Notes under the pieces: generated by a model | What the model saw: the letters and a program-made list of their open reading frames with translations, nothing else | What the model was told of the DNA's origin: nothing | Databases searched by the model: none | Shown: positions 11,790-24,449 of the stretch, piece by piece | Layout: every line of letters begins with the position of its first letter | Position numbering within the stretch: the stretch's first letter is position 1 | Translations under genes and position numbers: made by a program | From: Xylaria sp. FL1777 | Taxonomy: Eukaryota > Ascomycota > Sordariomycetes > Xylariales > Xylariaceae | DNA: 64,000 nucleotides | Direction: 5' to 3' | Assembly (NCBI GenBank): GCA_022578965.1 | Contig: MU400527.1 | Location: 372,001-436,000 of the forward strand

Positions 11790-12992
11790 GGCGCTAGATC
11801 TTCTGTACAAATCGTCGAATAATTGATATCTTCTAGAGTTGACCGGCACGGTTGCTGAGATGGAGAACGTTGGAAGACTGGTTTCTAATAAGGATACTGC
11901 TGAGATCCTCAACCTTTATAAACGCCACACTGAACTTCCCTTGGACCCTTCACCTATATCGAATCCATCAGTCGCGCAAGGTTAGAGTAAAGTATATGAA
12001 ACTCTACCCAGATCTACTCTCCGTGCTCTATCATGTAAGTTGCCTTTGGGGGTGGTTGCCTGGTGACAAGCTTCATCAGGACTACCGGCGGTCTGCCCTT
12101 CAATCAATTTACACTTCGCTGAAAAAAGTGTATCACAAATCTATACGATGCTCAAGAGGACCGGAATGAGTCACGTTTACTCAACTCATCGTAACGAAAC
12201 GGAAATATAAGAGCTGTTTTCATTGATGATTATACTCATAGGCCGTTTTACCCTCCAAGGAAGGGATTAGGAAGGCTGGGAAATGCAAAAATCTAGTTTT
12301 TCATTAGTTTGGCTAGTCACGCATACCTGCCACATTCAACTGATGCGTAGAGAAGAGACACATTAGCCCACATATGTCTAGACTCTCCTACTATATATTA
12401 GCTTGCCAAAGTCACTTCCTACGAGATTATAATTAATACTCACCCGGCCGCACGATATGAAGGGCCATTTCTGTAGATGTAGTATTGATACCAGTGCAGA
12501 TGTTGTGGTAAGCTCTACAAGTGATACCGTATAAGATTTGAACTTCCGTTATCTAATTGTGGTAGCAGTGAATTAACTTTATATTGTGATTGGCAGAAGA
12601 TGTAGTACGATCGAAGGTTTGTGGACTCAAATCATGAATTATTTGCAGAACTTTTTTTTATTAGGTGGGATTTTTGTATCCCCTCTACGGAGCGCACATG
12701 ACAAATCCAACGACCACATAGCCCACCGCAGTGGTAAAATGTCACCCAACGCCCAGCCATGCAACCTAGGTCCGGCTCTAAGGAATTATAAGATGCTTCG
12801 GCCCAGATGCATCTCAGTGAAGCAGAATGTTAGGCCTGAATTTTGACTTTACATAGGACCGGTGCTTTCTATTAAGAAACGAAGTACTGCTGCCTCGTAT
12901 GGTATCCTTTTCCCACTGTGGTAGAAGGAATTCCTTTTTTTTTTCTCTTTTCTTTTTGAGTAGTTATGGAATGATGCAACAAACCTGATCGC
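11790..12992. other. Intergenic region between the poly-Glu gene and APRT
   Basis: About 1.2 kb with no supported gene. Short open frames overlap both strands without family features. A T/C-rich run at 12933-12957 lies about 36 bases past the APRT stop, in its 3' flank. Confidence 0.5.
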
Positions 12993-14223
12993 TTATTCTT
13001 CTTCATTATGCTCGATGAGAGTTATGATCGGTTTGTCGCCAAGTAGAGATGTACCTTTGAGGTTGATGATGTCAATCATGAAGAGATAGCCCATAATATG
13101 TGCCTCGGAAAGCTCGACGAGTTTTCCCGCAGCCGCAGCAGTGCCTCCTACGAAGGAATTAGCCCATGACCATCAAAAAAATCCCATCAACAGAATTCAA
13201 TCAAACGCTTCACACCAATTTACATCTTCAAGAGAGCTCTTGGAATAGAAATGATGTAAGCGCGGCAGTTTCACTTGGCGTAGAGAGCTTATGAGAAATC
13301 TCGTCATAAGCAGTCTAGTTACCGTCTTTCCTCCCGACCATCGGGACTGCCTGGGAGGTTCAGGTATAAGAGATAAATAATGGATGGTGCTTCGCAAACC
13401 GGCTCGAGAACTCTAAGGCCAAGACATCGTGATTGTGCCAAAGGTGATGGCGTGTAAAAGCGCACAACGCACGTGACAGAATTCGCAAGGTCGCCAAATT
13501 ACGGGGAAGTGCGCTCGCGAAGGCATGGAACATACAAAATTGGCAATGTGGTGATACGACGTGAAAAGAAACACAAAACAAAACAGACAGACAGATGACA
13601 GCTCTTTCCAAGACGAGATGATGTATCGGCTTACCAGTAGCAATGATGTCGTCCACGATCAAGCATTGCTGGCCAGGCTTGATAGCACTTGTCTGGACCT
13701 GAAACTCGTCCTTGCCGTATTCTTTCGTGTATTCAACAGTTCTGCAGGCACCGGGCATCTTGCCCTTCTTCCGGACCGGCACAAAAGGGCGGTTGAGACG
13801 CAAGGCAAGCGGAGGTCCAAAGAGAAACCCGCGAGCCTCTAGACCAATGATGACATCTGGTACCTGGCTGCCGAAGCGTTCTCGGATCAGAAGAACGAGA
13901 ACATCGAGCAGAGAGCCGAAGGCGAGGGGGTTCTGAAATATAGGGAGTATGTCGATGAACTTGATACCGGGGATCGGGAAGTCGGGTTCGTATCGTAGGT
14001 TATCAATGACGAGCTTCTTGGCCACAGCGAGGTTCTTTTGGTCTTCAGAAGTAAGAGTACTTATCGGTTGACTGGCGAGTTCGGCGGCACCGGTGGCGGA
14101 GGAGGAGGGCTGTCTTCGCGAGGCATCGAGAACGGTGGAGGGGGAGAGGGAGAGTTCTGGCTGGTGCGGGCTGGTGGCCGAAGTCTCAACTTGGTTGCCG
14201 TCTAAGGGAACTGGAGCGCTCAT
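12993..14223 (-). CDS. apt1: Adenine phosphoribosyltransferase
   Basis: Purine salvage enzyme that makes AMP from adenine and PRPP in the cytosol. Exons 14223-13635 and 13147-12993 give 247 residues; yeast and bacterial enzymes have about 180. The core begins near residue 70 ([20 protein letters not shown]) and shows [18 protein letters not shown] and [15 protein letters not shown]. The PRPP-binding motif [19 protein letters not shown] is split after ATG by the intron, and the C-terminus is [19 protein letters not shown]. The extra length is a Ser/Pro/Thr-rich N-terminal extension of about 60 residues without a clear targeting signal. The single intron is 487 bases, the longest resolved in the window, with GTAAGC donor and TAG acceptor. 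Internal frames in the intron look like noise. Confidence 0.93.
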
Positions 14224-15019
14224 GCTGAGGAGGAAAAGAGGAGGAGGGGTTTCGCGCGGGAGTGAGGGACGGCGCGGGCAATATCAGTACCGCACGGCGG
14301 GTGGCAGGGCAGAAAATTTTCGGGGGGTGTGGCACAAGCAGCAGATGCGCGCCAGGGGGAGGAGTGAGAAGAGAAACGAGACAGGCCAAGTCGAGTAAGA
14401 CAGCTTAGCTAGGCAGGCAGGTCGATTTGGGTATGTCGACCAGGCCGCGTCTGGGGGGACCACAGCCGAGCAACCGCACGCACGTACAAGCACAGGGTAG
14501 GTAAGTAGGCAGTCAGTGGGAGGACGCAGTGGGAGTGAGCGGGACGGTTGGTTGGCTGGTTGGTTGGTTGGTGAAAGTAGTGAGTGATTGATAGCGGCAG
14601 AGGCAGCGGTAGCGGTGTCAGTGGTGTCAGTGAAGAGAGACAGACAGACAGGCAGGCAGACAGGCAGATGGATAGACAGACGGATAGACGGTGAGAGGGC
14701 GTCTGGGGAGCCTTGGGTAGCAGCAGGACAGCGCAAAGCAGAGTAGAGTAGAGCAGAGCAGAGCAGAACAGTGGCCGGTCGGTCAGTCAGTCGGCCTGGC
14801 CGTCTGGGTATGGTTTCGTATGGCCGTGTCTGACTGTTGAAACTGGCCAGGGTTTGTCTGGAACCAGACCAGACAATGCAGCTCCGGCTTGCTTGCTTAC
14901 AGTAGTCGCGCAGTTGGCGAGCCTTGGGGGGGCAGAGACAAGGCGAGACGGCGATAGGGACCGCACCGATGTGGAAAAGCAATGGCAGCAGTCGAGTGGC
15001 TAGCACAGGCTAATGACAA
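14224..15019. other. APRT upstream region, G-rich and repetitive
   Basis: Strongly G/purine-rich on the plus strand (C/T-rich in the APRT direction), with clustered short tandem repeats, including GGTT units near 14550-14570 and CAGA/CAGG units near 14636-14691. A 240-codon open frame here on the minus strand is low-complexity Cys/Ser/Pro/Leu and is not accepted as a gene. Probably promoter and leader of APRT. Confidence 0.5.
14636..14691. repeat. CAGA/CAGG-type tetranucleotide repeat
   Basis: Degenerate run of CAGA, CAGG and GATA units upstream of APRT. Confidence 0.85.
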
Positions 15020-15244
15020 CTAGAAACGACAGAAGGGCCAATTGAGGGCTTCCCACTCGCCGTGGTCGATAAGCAAACGAGCGAAGAGCAGAGCCGGCGA
15101 GTGAGAGTGAGACGAGAAGTGGGTGTCGATGCCGGCGAAGTACAAGACAGAGTCTCCCAGGTGGGGCGCGAGGGCGCGGGCGACCTTTTCGAAGTGGGAT
15201 GAGTGAGTCGACGGCCGTGGCATATCGAATTTTCTTCCCCTCAT
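15020..15244 (-). CDS. Possible small hypothetical protein
   Basis: A 74-codon ORF from ATG 15244 (or ATG 15223) to TAG at 15020. No family is recognised. In its favour, most codons end in C or G (GCC, GTC, TTC, ATC, GAC, CAC), unlike the surrounding non-coding frames, and the composition is mixed rather than low-complexity (FEKVARALAPHLGDSVLYFA, LLIDHGEWEALNWPF). Against it are its short length, the lack of signal peptide or known motif, and its place in the APRT upstream region. It could be an independent small gene, an upstream ORF of the APRT transcript, or the first exon of a longer gene. Confidence 0.35.
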   Translation of the reverse strand: MRGRKFDMPRPSTHSSHFEKVARALAPHLGDSVLYFAGIDTHFSSHSHSPALLFARLLIDHGEWEALNWPFCRF

Positions 15245-18200
15245 CCTATCGTACCTCGTTTGGCGGGGCTGATTTTTTTTTTTTTTTTTAATCCCCTCCC
15301 CCTTCCTTCCTCTTAAAATCCCTTTTAATGCTTAGGGTGTTTCTCGGATACCTACCCGTCTAGGCAGCCAGTGCAGATACCACCGGGCTTTTTTGCGCGT
15401 CTCGGCATAGCTGACGCCCTTTGCTTCTAACCCGATTGAGTAGCTATTTCCTTTAGCTCCACATACCGAATCAGGAAGTTAACATCCCTGTCCATGTCCA
15501 CGGCTCTACACTACGCAGTACAAAGATCTATCTAACTCCTACATACTATCAGTATGCCGCAAGGCATGTCCAGGTATACACTACCTACCTAGGTACAATA
15601 GTAGCATACGGCCTAACGGCGTAGCAAAGGATCTAACAACTCACCTACTGCGTACTGTACCTACCTACCTGCTTAGTCGGTGGTGATACCAGGAATTTAG
15701 TCATAAAGCCAAGCCGGGTCCGTCAACGTAAGGTACTGTATGTATACTAGTTGATATATTGGCTCATAAAGGTTTTATGCACCATGAATCAAGAATCATC
15801 TACCTGGGTATGTAAGCTGCATGTATACTTTTTAGCATGTATGTACAAGGCTTTTTTAACAATTCTTGGGCTCCTGGGCCATATGGATGAACAAGAATGG
15901 CAGCAACTTACACCACCACAAATAAAATGGACAGAGTGAAGAGGTCGGCGTCATTCCGTCAGATACGAAGAGCAATATAGAGAATTATTGCTCCCACTCC
16001 ACTCCGTTCCTCCTTTCCTTTCGCATAAAACCGCACGACCACTCACACCTGGACCTATTAACATGGCCTCATAAGGCCGTCGGGGTGTGTGTGTCGGTCG
16101 TCGGCATGGCCATGTGTAGTGTATGGCGACAATCAGAACTGACGGTGACTCCTCGTGGGTGCAATTGGTGGATGTTGAGAGGTGATACTCTCTACGCTAG
16201 CACCGTCTCATCAAGGGCCAACCCCACCATGTCGCGATGCCACCATACCGAAGGAGACTTAGGAGCCCTGCAAGCCGCCACGCTGTTGTGCTCGGCCGCA
16301 TGGGCCGTGCTGTTCAGCAGGTCGTCCCACTAGCCCGTGGTAGGACTTTCGCCGCCGGGGTCTCTTTGTTCGAGCTGGCCGGAAAGGCGGTAAGAGAAGT
16401 CGTCAGCGTGTTATATCGTTTCGTCACGTACTCCCCAGATGTGGCTGCAAAAAAACCGAGAATGGGGGATGCATGCGGGTCAATGCAGTGCAAGGCATTG
16501 TAGTTTAACTGGGTGCCTGTAATGTAGGTCGCTACTGTGAATGCAGATGCGATGTTTGGAACTGACCAGGTCCGGCCATGTCTGGTCCGGTAGGCATCAT
16601 ACTGGCAGCCGGCTGTTGGGCAGTCTGATGTTCCATGGGCCAATACCCACGAACCCCATCCAGGTTACATAAGACATTGTGCAATAGAAACGCAACGGAT
16701 ATTAGCTCCTGATATGAGGGAGCTCTTGGATTACTACTGCGTATAAGTTCAAGAATTTAACCCAGCATGTGCTCAAGGGGGCAGGTTCCAAAATTACATA
16801 TGATACCTATATAGTCACTACTACTTGTTAGTATATATACTAGTAATTCAAAGACAACATACCTGGAAAAAAGTGCCAGGTACTCCGCATATCTGTTATT
16901 AACAAATAAGACCGAATAAGTACCATGGTAGTCAAAACCCTGCTCGAAATCTATCCAATACGCCTGGAAGTCTGGTGAGCCCCCAATACCTATCAATCTG
17001 TGACCGACATTTGATATCTGAGAGACATTAGTACTTAGTCTAAATGATCCGTCACCTTTTTATACATTGGGGTTTTAAAATAACCTTACCATATGTAACT
17101 AGTAAATGACAGTACGCAGTAGGCACTTTTAGGCTCTAGCGTTATCAATCCGAAATTCCAGAGGTGTACCGATGGATTCCCGAAAACCTGCCCCAATGAA
17201 AAACGAATACAACTACATAACTTAGTAAGGTGTGTTTGCCATAGAGGATTTTGTGAGATATCATACAGATATATGTCGGCTTAAAGGCGAGAAAGTACCT
17301 AGGTGTTGGCTGCCTGCACGTGTTAGTTTCAGGTCCTCGCTAAAGGAATGTAGCTTGGATAGATAGGTATCTGGGTAGGTTAAGTAGGTACTCTATCCAG
17401 GTAGACGGAATATTTATCTAGAAGCTGCATCTGTGTCCCGTTACACATGCATGGTTGTAGATATCCTTTGCTCAGGTCTTGGCTTTTCACTCCTCATCCG
17501 TCTTCCCCCCTCTCACCCCACATCCTCCCTATACTCCTAGTATACTACGACGTGGGTATATCTACCATCAAGTATCATATCAACCAATTCTTGTTTCTTC
17601 CAGGTAGCTCACACGCACGATCCCAACGTGGCACGTTTATAAACCCAGATTCTGGATTCCCTTACGTCTTGTAATCAGCGCTGCAGCGATTCGCTCCACG
17701 GGCTGGAGCATGCTCTCTTCTAACCTCTAACCTGGTTCCGACGGCGCCTCGATGCTACCACCACCCGAAGCCGGACCGGGGTAGACATCGACCACAGCTG
17801 TGCTGCTCGACGACATGTCCCTGCTCTGCCTGTGTATTGGTGGTTGCTGAGCTTCTGGGAACCAGTAGCGGTGCTCTCGCGGCCCAGGCTTCCCTACGTC
17901 CAGGCGCTCTAAGCCAAACGAGATGCAGCTTTTAGGCAGAGTAGCTGAGGGGCAGGGCAGGGGCTCCAACGCCGCCAGCTCTCTGGTAACAACACCCCGG
18001 TCACATCTTCTCCTCTCCCAGGTTATCTTGACTCACAGCCTGCGATCGTTCTTCGGTCCTGCTGCATCACCGATCAGCCAATACCATCCGGGTAGCCGTC
18101 TCCCTACGCATTACAACCACACCATGCTGCTGTTATTATTCATACTGCGTACTTATTGTGGCCTGTACCCGGCTCTGATCCGTTCTGGATCGCTCATATC

Positions 18201-20375
18201 TTTTCTACTGCGTACACCGATGTAGGCGCCTGTTCTTGATGAGTCCCTCTTTACATAAGCCATGTTAGCGTGGAGTGGACTACGTCAAGACTCATCACTT
18301 TGACTGGCTTGGTGACTGCTAATTATACACCCTCATCTACGTTAGATAGGACATGAGTCGTTCACCGTTGCCATAGACGTCTGTTCTCATCGGCCCGCTC
18401 AATCTCGCTGGGCTGACCGTCGCCAACGAGATGAACTACCGACATCTGGTCAATCTTTGGAGCCCAATAGCCTCTGTGTCAAAAGCCTCAGCTTTCTGGG
18501 CTATCTAATTCGGCTATACCTGATTATGCGGCATACTACTTTGGGCCAATGGATATGACTCTACTAATAGTATTGACAGTCCCACGAGATTTAAATATTA
18601 CCCCTCTGACTATCTTTTGCATCAAGAGCGCTGTCTACCTAGTAGAGACCGTCACAGCTTATTTTACCCAGAGTCATTGTTTATGTTAAATACATGAACA
18701 CACAACGCCAACTATTGTTAAAAGGACTACATTATACATTATCGCGGCCGACATCGGCGGGGAGACCCTCAATTTCTCATCCAAAGATCAAATTATCTCG
18801 TCGTCTGTAATATCAATTCAACACTGCCCAACTTATATCCACCAAGACTCATCGAAACTTCCACAATTTTGTGGGGCCGTATTCTCCCAATCCAAACCCC
18901 TGCAGATTACGTGACATTCACCGAAATCTTGCACTCGATCAGAGGTTTCGCCATCTTCCTGAAAGCGTTTCAGCGTAGTTTATCTAGCACAGGAGCAGTT
19001 TCTTAAGATCTTATTTTGCGGAGACACTGCTCGCCCCGAATACCTATCATTATGCTAGACAAGTCTGGGCAAAGCCGTCTCTACCCGCTTTGTGTTCATA
19101 CAAGGATTAGCAGGGGATCTGGCCTTCATTAAAGTTATTATGCTTAATTGAGCCTTGTTAAATGGCGACGTTCTGGATGGCATATGCAGCGCAAATCTGG
19201 TCACCTCTTCAACCTTGAAAGCTCAAGGGCTCTTGACCGGTAACTATTAGAGGCGATCTAGGATTGCCGACAATATGTCTCCAAGTTCCTATATCAGGGT
19301 TATGATCCAAGAAAGAATAGCTTCGTAAGTTATAGACCCAGCCTACCTGCTGCACATTGTGAACTTGAACACTTGTACCGTACCGGTTCGGGGAAGGTAG
19401 GGCAACATACCAATTGGCCGCGTTGGATGCGCTAGGGCAAGGCATTGCAATCCTGCAGCCGAATCTGGACCATTGCAGAAGCTGTTGAATTCCATGATGC
19501 CGACGAGTGGGTGTGATGATGCTACGACGACATGACGCCAACGATACGAGTAGAGAGGGCTACGAGTAACCCATTCTACAAGCCTCATCCCTTCGTCCTT
19601 CTTTCCTGAAGGCGAACTTCTGCTAGGTCGGTATGCCGTATTTTACGCATGCTGCGTCGAAGCTGCGTCGAAACCTCCACAGGCACTCCACCCCGATGCA
19701 GAGCAGAACAGGTTTTCCAAAGCAAATCAAATCTGCTTTGATGGCTGTTATTCGATATACAGTTTCAGCCTCCACCGCGTTCTCTCGGCCGCCCCGTTAT
19801 TACTCCCGTTGGGCCACAATCCAAGACTGCGCGCTACGCATTACGCACACTAATTCCCCTGGCTCACTTTACCTCTGCATTCGGGATGCAGATGTCAGGA
19901 TGCCGGCTGCACCCTAAACGATGCTCCCGCCCCCAATTATGTTAACCTACAGTCGGGTGCTTCCGAAAGAATTGTATTATGATTAGGGATACCATTTTAT
20001 AACTAGGCAATTCTAAAAAGGGGTATCATCGGCTGTGCATTGGGCACCTCTGCAGCACGTCAAACAAAAGCAACAACGCCAGAGATAATAAAAAAAAAGA
20101 CAAGATCTAAAAACTTGGATATCATCGCAGCATCTGCTTTATCTCGTTGGGGGCTGCTGTAAGCAAGACAAGCTGAGTCTTTATACAATCACCAGATAAA
20201 CCGAGAGTCCGTCGGGGTCTATTGCGACGAGGCATTACTACTCTGATTGGCTGCCGCGAATCGAACGAGATGGGAAGATCGTCCAACTGCGATAGGCTAA
20301 TTTGCTCACACCTGGTAGTCAACATCGTGTGACTATCAGCCGTCATCGACATTAGTCCGCCGGCACCTATACCCT
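15245..20375. other. About 5.1 kb without a convincing gene
   Basis: Contains a 17-base T run at 15273-15289, TACCTACC-rich stretches at about 15580-15670 and 17295-17405, and six copies of TACTGCGTA (15512, 15646, 16735, 17113, 18143, 18206). A protein-like minus-strand frame ends at 17727 and may be a decayed gene end. Scattered protein-like segments at about 18340-18500 (+) are broken by stops. No intact gene or mobile element was readable. Confidence 0.5.
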
Positions 20376-22597
20376 TCACTGAAATTGTAATCGAATGATT
20401 GAGAACAGCATGTTCTGCAATACATGGAGCATGACAGCAACGCTCGTGGGGAGCAGCTCGGGCCAAACCGCCAAGTCCATCCGGCCTTCAATGTTGGCGT
20501 TGACACCAAAGATCCAGCGGATAAGGCCTCTGAGCACGATACCCGCGACTAGCTCGCAAGCCCAGGTGATGGCGGTTGCGACTAATGTGAAGTTGAAGTT
20601 ATAGGGCTCGTCGGGATCATCAAACGCAAAATACGGGTACACGTCCGTATTAGGTCCAAAATGCAGGACCAGAATACTTCCCAAAAAGGTCAGCATACTT
20701 ACGTTCTCGGCGAGGAACCGGATGAAGACGTTGCGTGTGCAAATTTTCTGATACGAGCCGTAAGACTGGCCTGTTAAGCCTAACATCGTGAGGGCTCGGT
20801 GATACGTTTCTGTCATAGTCAATGGCGTTAGGATGATAAGAAAGCTTGAGGAAAGAGCCTGCAGCCAGATGAACTGCTGGGGCGATCGCAGACGGGCATA
20901 CAGCGCTCGTACATAAGTTTGGTAGGTCAGCATGAAATATCTGTCGAGAGAGGTATGTCAGTAATATTCTCGCCCCTGTGTATTCATAACGGATAGGCTA
21001 TGGGGATTGTTATGACAGAGATGGTTCTTACAACTTGAATATCCAGCTCAAGGGATAACTGCCTACTCGCTCTCCCTCGTTACCACCAAGGATCCAGCCG
21101 GTAAGTAGATCTAAAAGATGGACGGTGATGACCCAACTGTAGACGTATACAATGGTCTCCCAGCTGTTGTGTGGGAGGGTACGTAAGTAGATCTCGGCAT
21201 ATGCCTCTCCTATAAGGTATGCGAACAAGCTTATGGTTAGCGCGAGGCAAAACCACACGAATCGCACAAAGCTCGCGGGTAGCCACCGGCGCCGCTGCAT
21301 AAACGCGCTGCTCTGCGGTGGCGAATTCTCGGCGGCGATCTGCAAGACCGCAGTGTCAGGATCAAAGGCCCCCGGGCCAAGTCCCCACCGCTGGCCTCGG
21401 CGGTTGCGGGTGTGGTCCCGCATCGAACCCCCGGTCTCGCCTGTCCACCAAGAGCTCGTGAATATCCGTTGGGTCTCAGAGAGTGAGTGCCGAAGTCCCA
21501 GGTGCCGCTCATGCGTCATCAGGATGCTGAAGGCAATAGCGACGGGCAATGCCATGATAATGAACGTCCAACTGATCCATGCGGTGTTGTGGACGGTCAG
21601 GAACCTGGCTTCCGGGATAAGGTAGATGGGGATGGGTCCCGCGATGGAGAGGATCGCGATAAGGGAGATGGTGAGCGGAAAGCCCAACATCGAAGGCCAC
21701 CAGTTTAGCGAGTATAGGTTGAAAACTTTCGTGATCCATATTAGAGCTGTAAGGTTGTAGAACCCGTAATAGACAAAGAGGAAGAACCAAAAGTTCACCT
21801 GTACACGCGCTTCACCGTGGCCAGGAGTGCGATGGCTAGACGATGGCGGAGGATGAGTCGGGTCTCCAGGACTGGCGGCGAAAAAGGCGTCAACGAAGGA
21901 GTGCGGCGTGGAATGTAAGGCGTTGAGGGGATATTGTGGGAATGGAATCGCACACCATGCCACTGCCTATTTGAGGATCACATTGTTAGCTATCGAGACA
22001 TAGGCATGAAAATCTAGAGGTATGGGGTGAGTTACGTATCCTACGATGATACCTTCTCTTCTTCACGCACAAACGAACGAAAACACTTACTAAAACAGCA
22101 GGCAAGAGGACCAAAAGTCCCCAGCGACTCCACCAAGCCTCAACAACACGGCGGACGGCGCCCTGTCTCGGCGCAACCCAGAGGTCCTCGACATTGCGCC
22201 TCGTCTTCCTCACGGTCCTACGCCACATCCTCACCATCTGGTGAGCCTTGTGCGCGCCAAACCCATCGATATCATCCTCGTCCTCATCGTCGTCTTCGTC
22301 ATCATTATCAGAGCCCCAGTCTCCGCCGTCATCGAGTCCAGCGGCGATCAACGCGCCGTACCCGATATGCACGCTGCCCCTCCCGCCGGCCGACAGCCGG
22401 CCCAGCGACGCGCCCGCCGCCGAGTTCGAGTTCGACGACTGCCACCGCGACGAGAATATGCTGGGTGACGAGGGCGTCGTGCGAGGCGGGACGGCGCGGA
22501 AGCGGCCCAGCAGCGGCGACGTGCTGTCGACGCCGTGCAGGCGCGATGCGGCGGGGCCCGTCTCCGTCCCGGGGATGAAGGGGAAGAAGTCGGGCAT
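20376..22597 (-). CDS. Fungal polytopic membrane protein of unknown function
   Basis: I do not recognise a characterised family. Exons 22597-22091, 21966-21032 and 20940-20376 give 668 residues; introns are 124 and 91 bases and all phases agree. The first 155 residues are cytosolic-looking, Ser/Gly-rich, with an acidic run (DNDDEDDDEDEDD near residue 100) followed by a basic stretch (MWRRTVRKTRRN). Then come about ten hydrophobic segments, including VNFWFFLFVYYGFYNLTALI, LGFPLTISLIAILSIAGPIP, FVRFVWFCLALTISLFAYLI and FTLVATAITWACELVAGIV. A loop of about 70 polar residues lies between segments 4 and 5. No transporter signature, Walker motif or catalytic motif is visible. It could be a channel, scaffold or transferase; I would not choose. 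Confidence 0.8.
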
Positions 22598-24449
22598 TGG
22601 TTCGACGGTTTAGTTCAGTTCAGAGAGGTCGGGTTGTTTTTCTCGTCTGTCTGGCTGTGTCGTTCGCCCTCTGTCGTCGCGTGAGGTAGTCTGTCTGGTG
22701 GGGTTGGTTCCCCGGCCGTGCCGGTCCAGATCCAGATCTGGACCCCTCGCTTCGTGAGTCTCGATGTGGTGGATGCCGAGCACTGAAGATGTGTGTGGTA
22801 CGGTGGGTTGGACGTTATGTCGTGGTTCAAACGTAAGTAGCTAGAGAATATGAAGAAAATAAAAAAACTCGTAACTCGTTCGTGTGGGGGTCCGAGAAAA
22901 TAAACTGCGGCGTGCTTTGTATGACTCGTTCTGCGTAGCGACACGTTGTTGCTTTGTAGCACTACATTATCGTAATAATAATTATTGTCTTTCTTTCTTT
23001 CTTTCTTTCTTCCTTCCTTCCGTCTTGTTTCGAACGCCGTGCCACGCCTTGTAAATGCAATGAATGAAGTAATTAATCAATCAACTATCATCGCATCAGA
23101 GTAAAGATGCGATAAAAAAACGTCGTGGAAGAGTGAAAGAGGTTCGAGAACAGAGGCGTTATCATTCGTTTGCGCAAGCCCCCGCGGATGTAGTACGTAT
23201 CTATGTAGGTATTTGCTATCGTTATCTCGGTACCACTGCAGTCTATCTGTACTGAACTACCGTATCTAGATGTATGTATGTAACGTGAGCCACATGAACT
23301 TGCAGAATGCTGGTAGGAAGTGCTAGAAGGAGGTCAGGGAACACGGACAGGATTCTTTTCCGGTCAGCCTCGTCGAAAGAGGGTATTCTCGCGGATAAGA
23401 GGGTTAAGGTGACATTTTGGCGCTAGGGGAGTGAGTGCCGTGCTTTGTGAAGCTCAATGCAAGCTCGTGATGGCTATCTACCTGATGGATAGGTAGGTAT
23501 TAGGTAATGTGTTGTATCCCAAGAACGGATGACAGATGACAGATGGGTTGCAGGGATTCAAGGTCGAGTTCAGGAACGGGACCGTATCAGATATGCATTT
23601 ATGCAGTACAACGCGGGGTGGCACGTGCTCTTTTTGTGCTCTTTCACGTGCGTGTCAGGTCAGGTACCTTTAAATGAGTGTATACTTTATATACTGCGTA
23701 AAACTATATCAAGATTAACGAACTTTATGTCAGATGCAAGGTGATCACCCTCCTAGATGCACTATCCAGTCAGAAAAACATTGAAATTATAATCCAGAGT
23801 CGTAACGTAACGAATCCATATCAAATCACAGACGATATAGGTAGTTGGGCCCTTGTTTATAGGTACTGTTTTAGTCCCACCGATTGTCCTGGCACCGGAG
23901 CTCAATTGTTGCCGCACCACTAGGATCCCGCCCGTCCTAGTTCAATACACTGATAACACCCATGTCAACATTAAGAGCGGTGTATGACCCCCTTACAAGT
24001 CCGTCCGCTTAGGAGATCGGGAAAAAGAGGCTAGCGAAAGGACAGCTATAAAACGAGCAGTATTATTGAAAGCAACAAACTCCAGTCCTTGATTCTGTCC
24101 TTCTTGTAAAAATGTATAAGCGAAGATCAACATACATGGGTAGCTCGCCTACGATGCAGCGAGTACTATACCCACACTGTATAGTAGAAGTGTGCAACGA
24201 GGGACCAGTGACTTACAGTTGTTATTCATGTCGAATCTAACATTGCTTCGAGAATGTTATATGTCGGAGTTATCATTAGTACCCAATTAGATTGTCGTGT
24301 GATATAGTATTTCTCTAATGGCCCCATCCTTAGACGGCCGAGATGTATGTTCATATTCAGGATAACAACCAGAATGTACAGAAAGGTTGACCGAGTTTCG
24401 AGAGAGTAGGTAACCAGCCACTAGGACCGTCATGGTACTCTGTCTATTC
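22598..24449. other. Intergenic region upstream of the membrane-protein gene
   Basis: About 1.85 kb, with a (TTTC)n repeat at 22988-23021, TAGGTA motifs near 23205-23210 and 23490-23505, and one TACTGCGTA copy at 23692. No supported gene. Confidence 0.5.
22988..23021. repeat. (TTTC)n / (TTCC)n microsatellite
   Basis: About five TTTC units followed by three TTCC units, upstream of the membrane-protein gene. Confidence 0.95.

Noticed and set aside
14284..15006. 240-codon open frame on the minus strand
   Set aside because: Composition is low-complexity Leu/Ser/Pro/Cys with runs copied from short tandem repeats; no domain pattern. Fits C/T-rich leader DNA.
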